Shown: positions 7,528 through 16,854, counted from the stretch's first letter. The stretch: DNA of 64,000 bases from Marinicellulosiphila megalodicopiae (GCF_045862395.1 NZ_AP023087.1:1054001-1118000), one strand, 5' to 3'. The notes: a model not told the origin generated them from the letters alone. Numbers and translations: made by a program.

Positions 7528-8424
7528 TTACCTTCTTACGCTTGCTATATATTTAGTGAGCATCATCATTTTGTCTTCATCATCATCCACATAATTGAGT
7601 TTAACTAATAATTGATTACTTTGAGTTGTGCCAATTACCTGAACTAAATGCACGTAGGTGTTGATTCGAGCGACGTTTTCAATGCCTTCACCTATTTGAA
7701 TGTCAATGACAACTTGTTCAAGTATTTGAGGTTTGATGGTGTCGGCATCTACTTCAAGTAGAACCTGTTGTAAATTAATGTCTCTAATGTTAACCGTTGC
7801 TTGAGTTGATGCTGTTCGAATGGTTGTAGTTGCAATGGGTTTTTTATCGACAATCACAGATGATTTTGGTTTGTTTTTTTCAACTAATTGATTGGATGCA
7901 CTGTTGCTATTTAATAGGTTTGAGCTTTGATTGGTGGATGTGGATTGTTTAGGGGCAGCGCTAGCTAATAATGGATTCACCGCTTCTTCTAATAAGGCAG
8001 GGTCGCCAGACGTTTTTCGCCCAGCAGGTGGCTTGGCTTTAGCACCTAAAGCTTTAATGACTTTGGTTAATAGCTGCTCCGCTGAAAAAGGTTTGCCGAT
8101 ATAATCAGTTACTCCAGATTTTACAGCTTCAACTACGTTTTCTTTGTCCCCACGACTAGTAACCATAATAAAGGCTGTTTTAGGGCGGTTCTTTTCAATT
8201 TCAAATGGACGCAACCAGGTTAGCAGTTCAATACCACTTAGCTCCGGCATTTCCCAGTCACATAAAATTAAATCGTATTTGTTTTTTTGTAAAAGAATTT
8301 GGGCTTTTCGTCCGTTAATGGCTTCATCGACTTTTGCGTGAGGAATATGCTGGCGCAAGCTGCGTTTAACCAAGTCTCTAATAAAACTAGCGTCATCTAC
8401 GATTAATATTGAAAGTTGAGCCAT
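7528..8424 (-). CDS. Response regulator: CheY-like receiver with PilZ-like C terminus
   Basis: About 298 residues. The N-terminal receiver (about 4-125) has ILIVDDA, the phosphoacceptor Asp in LILCDWEMPE and Lys in GKPFSAEQL. A long Ser/Asn/Lys-rich linker of about 70 residues follows. The last 90 residues (from about VNIRDINLQQVL to the C-terminal YIASVRR) have the strand pattern and final YI-x-x-x-R of PilZ-like domains, but I do not see the RxxxR motif that binds cyclic-di-GMP, so that part is tentative. The ATG at 8424 is preceded by GGGG; an upstream ATG at 8436 is possible. A 47-residue secreted ORF is directly coupled downstream. Output is unknown. Confidence 0.75.
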   Translation of the reverse strand: MAQLSILIVDDASFIRDLVKRSLRQHIPHAKVDEAINGRKAQILLQKNKYDLILCDWEMPELSGIELLTWLRPFEIEKNRPKTAFIMVTSRGDKENVVEAVKSGVTDYIGKPFSAEQLLTKVIKALGAKAKPPAGRKTSGDPALLEEAVNPLLASAAPKQSTSTNQSSNLLNSNSASNQLVEKNKPKSSVIVDKKPIATTTIRTASTQATVNIRDINLQQVLLEVDADTIKPQILEQVVIDIQIGEGIENVARINTYVHLVQVIGTTQSNQLLVKLNYVDDDEDKMMMLTKYIASVRR

Positions 8425-8500
8425 CAGGTGCCCCATAAAAAAGAATTCTTAATTAACTATAGACCAACAACAGGCTTGCAACTTTTTAGGAGTGAATAAA

Positions 8501-9202
8501 TCAGTGGGCAACAGCGCGAGCCAATGTCCAAATACTGATGCGTTTTGCGCCTTTTTTACGCAACACTTTACTTAGCTCATTTACTGTTGCGCCAGTTGTT
8601 AAAATATCATCCACAATGGCCACATGTTCAGGCACCTGTGAGTGACATTGAAACGCGCCTTTTAATAGTTTGGCGCGTTGTTTTTTGCTGTGTTGAGCCA
8701 AAGTCGGTGTGGATTTTACTCGATTAATCCAATCAAAAATAGGTGTATGTAAGTGTTTACTAATGTGTTGGGCCAGTATTTGTGATTGGTTGAACCCTCG
8801 TTGATGGTGCCTAGATTCATGAGACGGCACATACACAATCGCATCGGGTTTAACGGTTATGCGTTGAATCAACGGCTCGCACAAAGTAGGTAACGCGTAA
8901 AAATCCCCAGAATATTTGATTTGTTTAACGAGATTTTTTACCTCGCCTTCATACAAAAAAGGCGCCAAAGCATCATCAAAATAAAACGCCTGACTCACGC
9001 AAATTTTGCATAATTCGCCCATTTCACTTGGGTGCGCACAGTGCGGGCAAGCGTAAATATTAAAATCCAGCGTTTCATAGCAATGTGTACAAATAGATTC
9101 TTTGCTTGGAATGTGACAAAGCTGGCAAGCTTGCTCAACAAATAGCCATTGGTAAACTTTATTTAAGGCAAAGTTTGACTCCTGCGGTGCACCAATTATC
9201 AT
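8501..9202 (-). CDS. comF: ComF/GntX-family phosphoribosyltransferase-like protein
   Basis: A 233-residue protein with an N-terminal zinc-ribbon-like region of paired cysteines (CQLCHIPSKESICTHC, then CPHC and LCKIC) and a C-terminal PRTase fold with the PRPP-binding loop VAIVDDILTTGAT. ComF proteins support DNA uptake in naturally competent bacteria; GntX-type members are linked to gluconate or to iron-sulfur work in E. coli, so the role here is not settled. AAGGAAG precedes the ATG. It is divergent from bioB by 36 bp, a common arrangement in gammaproteobacteria, which places the bio promoter inside or against this gene's 5' end. Confidence 0.88.
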   Translation of the reverse strand: MIIGAPQESNFALNKVYQWLFVEQACQLCHIPSKESICTHCYETLDFNIYACPHCAHPSEMGELCKICVSQAFYFDDALAPFLYEGEVKNLVKQIKYSGDFYALPTLCEPLIQRITVKPDAIVYVPSHESRHHQRGFNQSQILAQHISKHLHTPIFDWINRVKSTPTLAQHSKKQRAKLLKGAFQCHSQVPEHVAIVDDILTTGATVNELSKVLRKKGAKRISIWTLARAVAH

Positions 9203-9238
9203 ACGGCTTCCTTAAAATTAGACCTGCGAGATCAAGAT

Positions 9239-10324
9239 ATGGCAACGCCTTTACGCTATGACTGGACAACAAAAGAAGTACTAGAGTTGTTCGACTTACC
9301 TTTTAACGATTTAATGTTTAAAGCGGCCCAAATCCATCGTGAAAATTTTGATCCTAATGAAGTTCAGGTTAGTACACTTTTGTCGATTAAAACCGGTTCT
9401 TGTCCAGAAGATTGTAAATATTGTCCACAATCTGCTCATTACGACACTGGCCTAGAAAAAGAAAAATTAATCGGCATTCGTAAAGTGATTCAACAAGCAA
9501 AAGCGGCTCGTGAATCGGGTGCTTCTCGTTTTTGTATGGGTGCTGCTTGGCGTTCACCAACACAACGTGACATGCCTCATGTCATCGAAATGGTAAAAGA
9601 AGTAAAAGCCATGGGTATGGAAACCTGTATGACGTTGGGTATGTTAGATGAAGACAAGGCGCAGCAGTTATCTGAAGCCGGTCTTGATTACTACAACCAC
9701 AACTTAGACACCTCTCCAGAATATTACGACAAAATCATCACAACACGTAGCTACAGCGATCGTTTAGATACGCTAGGTAACGTGCGTAAAGCCGGCATGA
9801 AAGTATGCTCAGGCGGCATCGTGGGCATGGGCGAAAAAGTACAAGATCGCGCTAACTTGCTTATTCAATTAGCTCAAATGCAACCGCATCCTGAATCTGT
9901 GCCAATTAACATGTTGGTAAAAGTGGAAGGTACGCCTTTAGAGTTACAACAAGATTTAGACCCATTTGATTTTATTCGTACGATTGCTGTGGCGCGTATC
10001 ACGATGCCAAGCACTTACGTACGTTTGTCAGCAGGTCGTGAAGACATGAACGAGCAAATGCAGGCAATGACCTTTTTAGCTGGCGCTAACTCTATTTTCT
10101 ACGGCGAAAAATTATTAACCACTGATAATCCTGAAGCTAACGAAGACAAAGAATTATTCAGACGTTTAGGTATTCGCCCTGCTAACCCTGAAAAAATGGA
10201 TCCAAAAGCATTAAAAACATGGGAACCTTCGCGTTGCCCTAAACGTAATAACGAACAGTTTTACGATGCAACCGATTCAGCAACCGATTCAACCCAAGAG
10301 TCAGAATCAAACACTCATGCCTAA
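9239..10324 (+). CDS. bioB: Biotin synthase BioB
   Basis: A 361-residue radical-SAM enzyme that inserts sulfur into dethiobiotin, the last step of biotin synthesis. The [4Fe-4S] motif CPEDCKYC has its cysteines at 55, 59 and 62. Further family blocks include YYNHNLDTSPE, CSGGIVGMGE and YVRLSAGRE with the Arg ligand of the second cluster. The last 30 residues are a Ser/Thr/Asp-rich tail made partly of a 12-bp tandem repeat (ATDS twice), beyond the usual end of the fold. The gene heads a five-gene operon and overlaps bioF by 8 bp. Confidence 0.97.
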   Translation: MATPLRYDWTTKEVLELFDLPFNDLMFKAAQIHRENFDPNEVQVSTLLSIKTGSCPEDCKYCPQSAHYDTGLEKEKLIGIRKVIQQAKAARESGASRFCMGAAWRSPTQRDMPHVIEMVKEVKAMGMETCMTLGMLDEDKAQQLSEAGLDYYNHNLDTSPEYYDKIITTRSYSDRLDTLGNVRKAGMKVCSGGIVGMGEKVQDRANLLIQLAQMQPHPESVPINMLVKVEGTPLELQQDLDPFDFIRTIAVARITMPSTYVRLSAGREDMNEQMQAMTFLAGANSIFYGEKLLTTDNPEANEDKELFRRLGIRPANPEKMDPKALKTWEPSRCPKRNNEQFYDATDSATDSTQESESNTHA

Positions 10325-11486
10325 AGCGTTTGATTTTGCGGGGAAACTAGCCCTTAAAAAGCAAAATAACCTCTACCGTTCACGTAAAACGCTTCAGTCT
10401 AAACAAAGCGTTTTACAAACGGTAAACGGTCAATCTGTACTGGCGTTTTGCTCAAATGATTATTTGGGCTTAGCCAGTCATCCTTCCTTAGAGCAAGCCT
10501 TTAGCAAATCTGCCAAGCAATATGGGTTTGGTTCGGGTGCGTCACATTTAGTAAATGGCCATCACCAATGTCATGACGAGTTAGAAAACCAACTGGCGCA
10601 GTTTTTTGGTTATGAAGCCTGTTTGACGTTTTCAACGGGGTACATGGCAAACTTGGGTGTCATTGATGCCATTTGTGATAAAAACACAACCCTATATCAA
10701 GACAAACTCAATCACGCTTCATTAATAGATGGCGCGTTATTAAGTGGCGCTAAACTTAAACGTTATCCACATAATCAATATGACACATTAGAAAACTGGT
10801 TAAGCACTGATGATAATCAAGTAATGATTGCCACCGATGCTGTGTTTTCTATGGATGGCGATTGCGCCGATTTAACCCAATTATCAAACCTTGCAAAAAA
10901 ACACGACAGTCTATTAATGATTGATGACGCCCACGGCGTAGGTGTGTTGGGTGAACAAGGCAAAGGCACTGCCAGTCATTATAATTTAAATGCCAACGAC
11001 GTTCCCATTATGATGGGCACATTAGGCAAAGCGTTTGGTTGCAGTGGCGCATTTGTATTGGCAAGCCAAGAAATGATTGACTACTTAGTGAATTTTTCTC
11101 GCACGTATATTTATACAACGGCGGTTCCCCCTGCGTTGGCGGCCACTTCTATACAAGCGTTAGAGCTGGTTAAACAAGCGGATGACGCACGAGCGCATTT
11201 GAATTTTTTGATTGCACTTTTTAAGCAAAAAGCCAAAGAATTAGAATTAATATTATGGCCATCAGACACTGCCATTCAACCAATTATGATTGGTGACAGT
11301 CAAAAAGCCATGAGTATTTCAAAAAAACTATTAGAGCAGGGTATTTTATTAACGGCGATTCGTGAGCCAACCGTGCCAAAAAATAGCGCAAGATTAAGAG
11401 TGACGTTATGTGCTTCACACACTGAAGCACACATAGAACGATTATTTAAGTCACTACAAACATTAAAAAATGAAGGCAGTTTATAA
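10317..11486 (+). CDS. bioF: 8-amino-7-oxononanoate synthase BioF
   Basis: A 389-residue PLP enzyme that condenses pimeloyl-ACP with alanine. Seen are CSNDYLGLASHP, the glycine-rich GSGASHLVNG, DDAHGVGVLG (Asp203, His206 contacting PLP) and the PLP lysine K238 in GTLGKAFGCSG. The ATG at 10317 overlaps the end of bioB. The frame is open further upstream, but the extension is the bioB tail read in another frame and was discarded. The stop and the bioH start share the bases TAATG. Confidence 0.96.
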   Translation: MPKAFDFAGKLALKKQNNLYRSRKTLQSKQSVLQTVNGQSVLAFCSNDYLGLASHPSLEQAFSKSAKQYGFGSGASHLVNGHHQCHDELENQLAQFFGYEACLTFSTGYMANLGVIDAICDKNTTLYQDKLNHASLIDGALLSGAKLKRYPHNQYDTLENWLSTDDNQVMIATDAVFSMDGDCADLTQLSNLAKKHDSLLMIDDAHGVGVLGEQGKGTASHYNLNANDVPIMMGTLGKAFGCSGAFVLASQEMIDYLVNFSRTYIYTTAVPPALAATSIQALELVKQADDARAHLNFLIALFKQKAKELELILWPSDTAIQPIMIGDSQKAMSISKKLLEQGILLTAIREPTVPKNSARLRVTLCASHTEAHIERLFKSLQTLKNEGSL

Positions 11487-12178
11487 TGAAGTTGTTAGTG
11501 CTTTCTGGGTGGAATACCCCTGCACATTTAATTGAAGCGTTTTGTCGACCTGTGGCAAAATCATTAAATATTGAATGTGAATTATTAAATTACACCGGCG
11601 CTCAAATATCCTTTGAAGCGCAAATACAAAAATGGGACACGCAATATAAAAACGAAACGTTATTAATCGTTGCGTGGTCATTAGGCGGAAACCTTGCGCT
11701 TAAATGGCAAGAAACTAACCCTAATATTCAATCCGTTGTTACCGTTGCTACCAACCTTCAATTTGTTGACGAACAACTGGGTATGGCACCTAAACAATAC
11801 AAACAGTTTTGCCAAGGGTTTGAAAATCCTAATCCTATTTTACAAAAAAAATTCTTACAATTAGTTTGCCAAGGTGCACCCAAACCGCTTATAAAACAGC
11901 TTAAATCGGTTTATGCTGAATCAACGGTGGATATCAAAACGTTGCATCGTTCATTGTTATGGTTAGACGAAATTAAATTAGATCAACATAAAGTGAATGC
12001 AAACACTCATAATCAACACTGGTTTGCCAAACAAGATGTGTTAGTACCAAGTGATGCATCAAGTTTGTTTGACAACAGTCGAGTATTTGAAGGCTCTCAT
12101 GCTTTTTTTCTAGAAGATGAGGCGTTGTATCAGAATTATTTAATTTCATGCTTTGAATCCTTAGCGGAAAACGCATAA
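11486..12178 (+). CDS. bioH: Pimeloyl-ACP methyl ester carboxylesterase, BioH type
   Basis: A 230-residue alpha/beta hydrolase. The nucleophile is S65 in AWSLGGNLA, matching the GWSLGG of BioH; the acid is probably D184 (QDVLVP) and the base H205 (GSHAFF). BioH cleaves the methyl ester from pimeloyl-ACP so that BioF can use it. Its position between bioF and bioC, with 1-bp overlaps at both ends, strongly supports this role. Sequence outside the catalytic motifs is rather divergent, so a non-orthologous esterase doing the same job (as BioG does elsewhere) cannot be excluded. Confidence 0.85.
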   Translation: MKLLVLSGWNTPAHLIEAFCRPVAKSLNIECELLNYTGAQISFEAQIQKWDTQYKNETLLIVAWSLGGNLALKWQETNPNIQSVVTVATNLQFVDEQLGMAPKQYKQFCQGFENPNPILQKKFLQLVCQGAPKPLIKQLKSVYAESTVDIKTLHRSLLWLDEIKLDQHKVNANTHNQHWFAKQDVLVPSDASSLFDNSRVFEGSHAFFLEDEALYQNYLISCFESLAENA

Positions 12179-12951
12179 TGGATAAACAAAAAATCGCGTT
12201 GTCGTTTTCAAATGCGGCCACCCGTTACGATCAACATGCACAATTTCAACGTGACGTATGCGATCAATTATTATCGGTTTTTACAAAGCAGTTTCCAAAG
12301 CAAGATGCATTGTCTGTTTTAGATATAGGTTGCGGCACAGGTTATGGGGTTAAACAGCTTAATCAACAATTTGATGCGTCTATTTATGCCGTTGATTTAG
12401 CTGCAAAAATGGTCGAGTTTGCCAAAACAAACGCACCTTTTGCACAATACCATTGCGCAGACGCAGAAAATCTTCCGTTTCAAACACAACAATTTGATTT
12501 AGTTATTTCAAGTTTAGCTCTGCAATGGCTAAGTGATATTAACCAAGCGGTAAGTGAAATAAAACGCATCTTAACCCAAGACGGCCAAGCTTGGATCGCA
12601 ACGCTAGCTGAAAATACATTATTTGAGTTAAAACAATCGTGGCAGTCAGTTGATGATCAAACTCATGTGAATCAATTCCATAATATAGACATGTGGCAAC
12701 AAGCTTGCGAACAATTGGATTTGAATCTTGACGTCATCGAACAGACTCAAGTGTTGCATTACAAAAGCGTCCTAGGCTTAGCCAAAGATCTAAAAGGCAT
12801 TGGCGCGCATAATGTAAATCAGCAAAAAAATACAGGCCTGACAGGCAAACAACGATTCAAAGACATGCAAAAGCATTACGAACAATTTCGTGACGCAGAA
12901 GGTCTGCCTGCCACCTATCAAATTATTTATATTAAGATTTCTAAAAAATGA
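12178..12951 (+). CDS. bioC: Malonyl-ACP O-methyltransferase BioC
   Basis: A 257-residue SAM-dependent methyltransferase that methylates malonyl-ACP to start pimelate synthesis on the fatty-acid machinery. Motif I is VLDIGCGTGYG, followed by the acidic YAVDLA and the DLVISSLALQWLSD segment typical of BioC. Family start: FSNAATRYDQHAQFQ. The gene overlaps bioH by 1 bp and bioD by 4 bp (ATGA). Together with BioH it forms the BioC-BioH pathway. Confidence 0.95.
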   Translation: MDKQKIALSFSNAATRYDQHAQFQRDVCDQLLSVFTKQFPKQDALSVLDIGCGTGYGVKQLNQQFDASIYAVDLAAKMVEFAKTNAPFAQYHCADAENLPFQTQQFDLVISSLALQWLSDINQAVSEIKRILTQDGQAWIATLAENTLFELKQSWQSVDDQTHVNQFHNIDMWQQACEQLDLNLDVIEQTQVLHYKSVLGLAKDLKGIGAHNVNQQKNTGLTGKQRFKDMQKHYEQFRDAEGLPATYQIIYIKISKK

Positions 12952-13613
12952 AAAACACATTCTTTATAACCGGCACCGATACCGATTGCGGTAAAACCTA
13001 CGCAACCGTCAGTATGTTAAACGCATTGAATAAACAGGGTAAACACACCATCGGTTTAAAACCCATTGCAGCAGGTGCGCAAGAAGTAGACGGTCAATTA
13101 CAAAACAACGATGCAATTCAAATTCAAAACGCAGCCAGCATTAAATTAATATACGAACAGGTTAATCCGATCTGTTTAAAACCTGCTATTGCGCCGCATA
13201 TTGCAGCCAAACAAATAGGTCGCACGGTACAGTTAACGCAACTAGAAGGCTTCATAAAAGGCGCCATGATGCGCAAATATGATGCTACATTGGTGGAAGG
13301 TGCGGGCGGCTGGTTTGTACCTGTAAATGACGTACAAATGTTGAGTCAAATTGCCAATCAAATGAATATGCCCGTCATACTAGTTGTCGGCATTAAATTG
13401 GGTTGCATCAACCATGCGTTATTAACCGCGCAAGCGATCAAAAACAGCGGTTGCCAATTAGCGGGTTGGATTGCTAACGAGCCCTTTGAACACGTGGACT
13501 GCAAGCAAGAAATATTAGAAACCTTACACCGTTTTATTCAAGCGCCTTGTATCGGTCATATTGAAAATAACGCAACCGACGTAGAATTTGATTTCGAACG
13601 TTTAGGTTTGTAA
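12948..13613 (+). CDS. bioD: Dethiobiotin synthetase BioD
   Basis: A 221-residue ATP-dependent ligase closing the ureido ring of dethiobiotin. P-loop GTDTDCGKT at 9-17, the second nucleotide-site block VEGAGGWFVPV, and LKPIAAG are visible. It is the last gene of the bioBFHCD operon. bioA, which supplies the substrate, is not in this window. Confidence 0.95.
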   Translation: MKNTFFITGTDTDCGKTYATVSMLNALNKQGKHTIGLKPIAAGAQEVDGQLQNNDAIQIQNAASIKLIYEQVNPICLKPAIAPHIAAKQIGRTVQLTQLEGFIKGAMMRKYDATLVEGAGGWFVPVNDVQMLSQIANQMNMPVILVVGIKLGCINHALLTAQAIKNSGCQLAGWIANEPFEHVDCKQEILETLHRFIQAPCIGHIENNATDVEFDFERLGL

Positions 13614-13639
13614 CTCAAACGTTCAAATTTGCAAAATCG

Positions 13640-13648
13640 TGGTATAAT
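13640..13648 (+). promoter_or_regulatory. Extended -10 promoter element before the DUF1456 gene
   Basis: TGGTATAAT is a perfect extended -10 (TGnTATAAT), 67 bp before the start codon. A weak -35 candidate (TTCAAA, 13622-13627) is two bases too close, so activity would rest on the extended -10. Confidence 0.6.
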
Positions 13649-13715
13649 CGCTTTTTTTAATATGCCACATGAAACTTTCGTGGAATTATCAACATTTTAA
13701 GGGCTCGCATTTACA

Positions 13716-14345
13716 ATGACTCATAACGACATATTTCGCCGCTTACGTTACATATTTTCTTTAAGCGACTCTAAAGTCATCTCGTTTTTTGATTTAGCGG
13801 CATTTGATGTGACCCGTACAGAAATCAGCGATTGGTTAAAAAAAGACGACCACGAAGATTATAAAAAAATGCGCGACACCATGTTGGCTGTTTTTTTAAA
13901 CGGTTTGATCATTGAAAAACGTGGCAAACAAGACGGCGCATACCCAGATCCTGAAAAACGCTTAAACAACAATATTATCTTTCGTAAATTAAAAATTGCA
14001 TTAACTATGCAAGACGATGATGTGATTGCAGTAATGGACTTGGCGGGTTTTCCAATTAGTAAGCACGAGTTAAGCGCGTTTTTCAGAAAACCCGATCATA
14101 AAAATTTCAGAGAATGCAAAGACCAAGTATTGCGTAATTTCTTAAAAGGTTTGCAAATTCATTTAGTGGATAAAAAAACATTGGTTAAAACAGACGCTGC
14201 GAATAGAACGTCGCGTTCAGCCTCTAAACCCAATGCGAATGTTCGATTGACCGAACGCGATAATAATCCCCCTGAACCAAGATCTTCAAATCAGTCTTCT
14301 GGTGAATCCTCTGGATTCGCTTGGAAAATACCTGATAATAAGTAA
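13716..14345 (+). CDS. DUF1456 protein (YehS-like)
   Basis: A 209-residue soluble protein with two copies of the roughly 65-residue DUF1456 unit: NDIFRRLRYIFSLSDSKVISFFDLA (from residue 4) and NNIIFRKLKIALTMQDDDVIAVMDLAGF (from about 88). Each continues into an EISDWLKK- or ELSAFFRK-like helix and a FLxGL segment. The C-terminal 50 residues are polar and probably disordered. The function of the family is unknown; E. coli YehS is a member. It is monocistronic, with its own promoter and terminator. Confidence 0.88.
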   Translation: MTHNDIFRRLRYIFSLSDSKVISFFDLAAFDVTRTEISDWLKKDDHEDYKKMRDTMLAVFLNGLIIEKRGKQDGAYPDPEKRLNNNIIFRKLKIALTMQDDDVIAVMDLAGFPISKHELSAFFRKPDHKNFRECKDQVLRNFLKGLQIHLVDKKTLVKTDAANRTSRSASKPNANVRLTERDNNPPEPRSSNQSSGESSGFAWKIPDNK

Positions 14346-14355
14346 AAAAATAAGC

Positions 14356-14390
14356 AAAAAAAAAGCTCAATAAATATTGAGCTTTTTTTT
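14356..14390. terminator. Bidirectional terminator between DUF1456 and trpC
   Basis: AAAAGCTCAATA and ATTGAGCTTTT form a strong stem with A runs on one side and T runs on the other, so it can end transcripts of both converging units. Confidence 0.92.
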
Positions 14391-14429
14391 GCATTGAGAA
14401 AAGAAACACGCTTCTCTAAAACATAACCA

Positions 14430-15224
14430 TCAGAAAAACAAACGAGACAATTCTTCACCTGGCTCATCAGCGCGCATAAACGCTTCGCCTACTAAGAACC
14501 CATTTACGTTATGGTCTTGCATTAATTTCACGTCTTCTTTTGTGATGATGCCACTTTCTGTAATGACGATGCGGTCTTTGTGTACGTCTTTTAATAAACC
14601 TAGCGTAGTATCTAATGTCACATCAAATGTGTGTAGGTTACGGTTGTTGATGCCTACTAAGCGACAATCTAACTTCTGTGCTAATTCTAATTCTTCGCCG
14701 TCGTGTACTTCTACTAAAACGTCTAAACCAATTTTACCTGCTAATTGATATAGGTCTTTCATTTGACCAAATTCTAATGCAGACACAATCAATAAAATGG
14801 CATCTGCGTTGATCGCTTTAGCTTCAAAAACTTGGTAAGGGTCAACAATAAAGTCTTTACGAATAACCGGTAATTCACATGCCTGTCTTGCTTGTTGTAA
14901 GTAACTTTCGTGCCCTTTAAAAAAGTCAGCATCTGTTAAAATAGACAAACAAGCCGCCCCTGCCTGTGCATAACTTTTAGCAATCAAATCAGGATAAAAG
15001 TCTTCACGTAACGTGCCTTTACTTGGGCTGGCTTTTTTAATTTCTGCAATTACAGCAGGGACGCCATTTAATATTCTTTGTTCAATGTTTTTTACAAATC
15101 CACGAGCGGGGCCTGTGGATTTTATTTGATCTTCTAATTGCGCAAGTGTGGTAATGGCACTGCGCTCTTTGACTTCTTCCCATTTACGGTCGATGATTTT
15201 TTTTAAAATAGTTGGAGTGTTCAT
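14430..15224 (-). CDS. trpC: Indole-3-glycerol phosphate synthase TrpC
   Basis: A 264-residue TIM-barrel enzyme of tryptophan synthesis that closes the indole ring of CdRP. Recognised blocks are VIAEIKKASPSKG (catalytic Lys), the LSILTDADFFKGH strand, PVIRKDFIVDPYQV, LVEVHDGEEL and VGINNRNLHTF, ending ITESGI and FLVGEAFM. It is monofunctional (no TrpF fusion), as in pseudomonads. It is the last gene of rpe-trpG-trpD-trpC and lies 5 bp after trpD. Confidence 0.97.
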   Translation of the reverse strand: MNTPTILKKIIDRKWEEVKERSAITTLAQLEDQIKSTGPARGFVKNIEQRILNGVPAVIAEIKKASPSKGTLREDFYPDLIAKSYAQAGAACLSILTDADFFKGHESYLQQARQACELPVIRKDFIVDPYQVFEAKAINADAILLIVSALEFGQMKDLYQLAGKIGLDVLVEVHDGEELELAQKLDCRLVGINNRNLHTFDVTLDTTLGLLKDVHKDRIVITESGIITKEDVKLMQDHNVNGFLVGEAFMRADEPGEELSRLFF

Positions 15225-15229
15225 AATAA

Positions 15230-16264
15230 TTATTCGCTCATCGCTTGAGTAAAGGATGCAAGGTCGTTCATTTTTTCTAATGCCATGCCGCTGTAAATTG
15301 CGTCAAATGCCATTTCAATGCCTTGCTCTAAATCGGTTGCTTGGTTGGATGCATAAATAGCCGCGCCTGCATTAAATGCAATCATGTCCCGTGCTTTTTG
15401 TGCCGTCTCGCTTTTGTCTTTGCCTAATGCTGATTGAATTAGGGTTAGAGATTCTGCAGAGCTGTCCACTTGTAAGCCTGATAAATCTGCATAGTTAAAT
15501 CCGTATTTTTTTGGATCCACTTGGTAACTTTCTACCTGTCCGTCTTTTAATTCAGACACATCATTCATCGCACAAATCGATAATTCATCTAGGCCGTCTA
15601 AAGAGTGGACAACTAATACGTGATTAGAATTTAACTCTTTTAATACGTTTGCCATAACAGGGCATAACGCAGAATTAAACACACCAATCACTTGGTTTGG
15701 CGCGTTTGCAGGATTGGTCATTGGGCCTAAGATATTAAAGATGGTACGAGTGTTCATTTCTTTACGAGGGCCAATGGCGTGTTTCATTGCGCTGTGGTGA
15801 GTTTGTGCAAACATAAAACCAACACCAATATCGTCAATACAACGAATCACTTGTTCAGGATTAATGTCTAATTTAACACCGGCTTGTTCTAATAAATCGG
15901 CACTGCCGGATTTACTTGATGCGCCACGATTACCATGCTTGGCTACTTTACCGCCAGCGGCTGCCACTACAAATGCGCAGGCTGTGGAGACATTAAATAA
16001 GTTTGAACCATCGCCACCTGTGCCACAGGTATCGACTAAATTGTCATGTTGAATATCAACTTTCACAGATAATTCACGCATGACAGTAACGGCTGCTACG
16101 ATTTCATCAACAGTTTCGCCTTTCATTCTAAGGCCAATTAAAAATCCACCTATTTGAGCAGGCGTTGCATTGCCTGTCATGATGTCTTTCATGACGTCGA
16201 TCATTTCTTGTGTGGATAAATCTTGTTTGTCCACAACCTTAGCGATGGCTTGTTGAATATTCAT
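15230..16264 (-). CDS. trpD: Anthranilate phosphoribosyltransferase TrpD
   Basis: A 344-residue enzyme transferring phosphoribose from PRPP to anthranilate. The PRPP/Mg site DTCGTGGDGSNLFNVST and the downstream KHGNRGASSKSGSADLLE block are intact, as is FNILGPMTNPA. The start overlaps the trpG stop by 4 bp (ATGA), indicating translational coupling in the trpGDC segment. Confidence 0.97.
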   Translation of the reverse strand: MNIQQAIAKVVDKQDLSTQEMIDVMKDIMTGNATPAQIGGFLIGLRMKGETVDEIVAAVTVMRELSVKVDIQHDNLVDTCGTGGDGSNLFNVSTACAFVVAAAGGKVAKHGNRGASSKSGSADLLEQAGVKLDINPEQVIRCIDDIGVGFMFAQTHHSAMKHAIGPRKEMNTRTIFNILGPMTNPANAPNQVIGVFNSALCPVMANVLKELNSNHVLVVHSLDGLDELSICAMNDVSELKDGQVESYQVDPKKYGFNYADLSGLQVDSSAESLTLIQSALGKDKSETAQKARDMIAFNAGAAIYASNQATDLEQGIEMAFDAIYSGMALEKMNDLASFTQAMSE

Positions 16265-16848
16265 AACAGTGACCTTGTTAAAAAGTTATTTAAAATTGCG
16301 TGTCCATTTTGTGTTAAGACCGCTTCGGGGTGAAATTGTACCCCGTATATTGGTAGTGTTTTGTGTTGAATTGCCATTATTTCATCAACGGTGCCATCGT
16401 CAGTTTGTGTCCATGCTGTAACTTCAAGACACTCTGGTAATGATGGTTTGTCGGCAACCAACGAATGATAACGCGTCACATTAAACCCTGTCTCTAACTC
16501 TGTAAATAAAGAGTGTTGATCGTGGTGTAATTTGGACGTTTTACCATGAATAGCCTGTTTGGCTTTTATAATTTGCCCACCAAAATGTTGAATAATACAT
16601 TGGTGTCCTAAACATATACCTAATAAAGGCAGTTTGTCGGCAAATTGATTGATCACTTCTAACGAGATCCCTGATTCGTTTGGCGTACAAGGACCTGGCG
16701 AAATGACAATATATTGAGGTTGTAACGCCTCAATCTCAGCGATACTGATTTGGTCGTGTAACACGACCTTGACGGTTTGACCTAACTCTTCAAAATAACG
16801 CGACACGTTATAAGTAAAAGAGTCGTAATTATCAATAATCAGTAGCAC
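16261..16848 (-). CDS. trpG: Anthranilate/aminodeoxychorismate synthase glutaminase subunit TrpG/PabA
   Basis: A 195-residue class-I glutamine amidotransferase supplying ammonia to TrpE (or PabB). The nucleophile is C79 in LLGICLGHQ; the His-Glu pair lies in GVQFHPEAVL; the oxyanion region is ISPGPCTPNE. No trpE is adjacent: rpe lies 6 bp upstream where pseudomonads often have trpE nearby. It may serve both anthranilate and folate synthesis. Confidence 0.95.
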   Translation of the reverse strand: MLLIIDNYDSFTYNVSRYFEELGQTVKVVLHDQISIAEIEALQPQYIVISPGPCTPNESGISLEVINQFADKLPLLGICLGHQCIIQHFGGQIIKAKQAIHGKTSKLHHDQHSLFTELETGFNVTRYHSLVADKPSLPECLEVTAWTQTDDGTVDEIMAIQHKTLPIYGVQFHPEAVLTQNGHAILNNFLTRSLL

Positions 16849-16854
16849 GAATAA

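Noticed and set aside
9203..9238. BirA operator between comF and bioB
   Set aside because: The 36-bp gap shows no TTGTAAACC-type inverted repeat; regulation of the bio operon could not be assigned.
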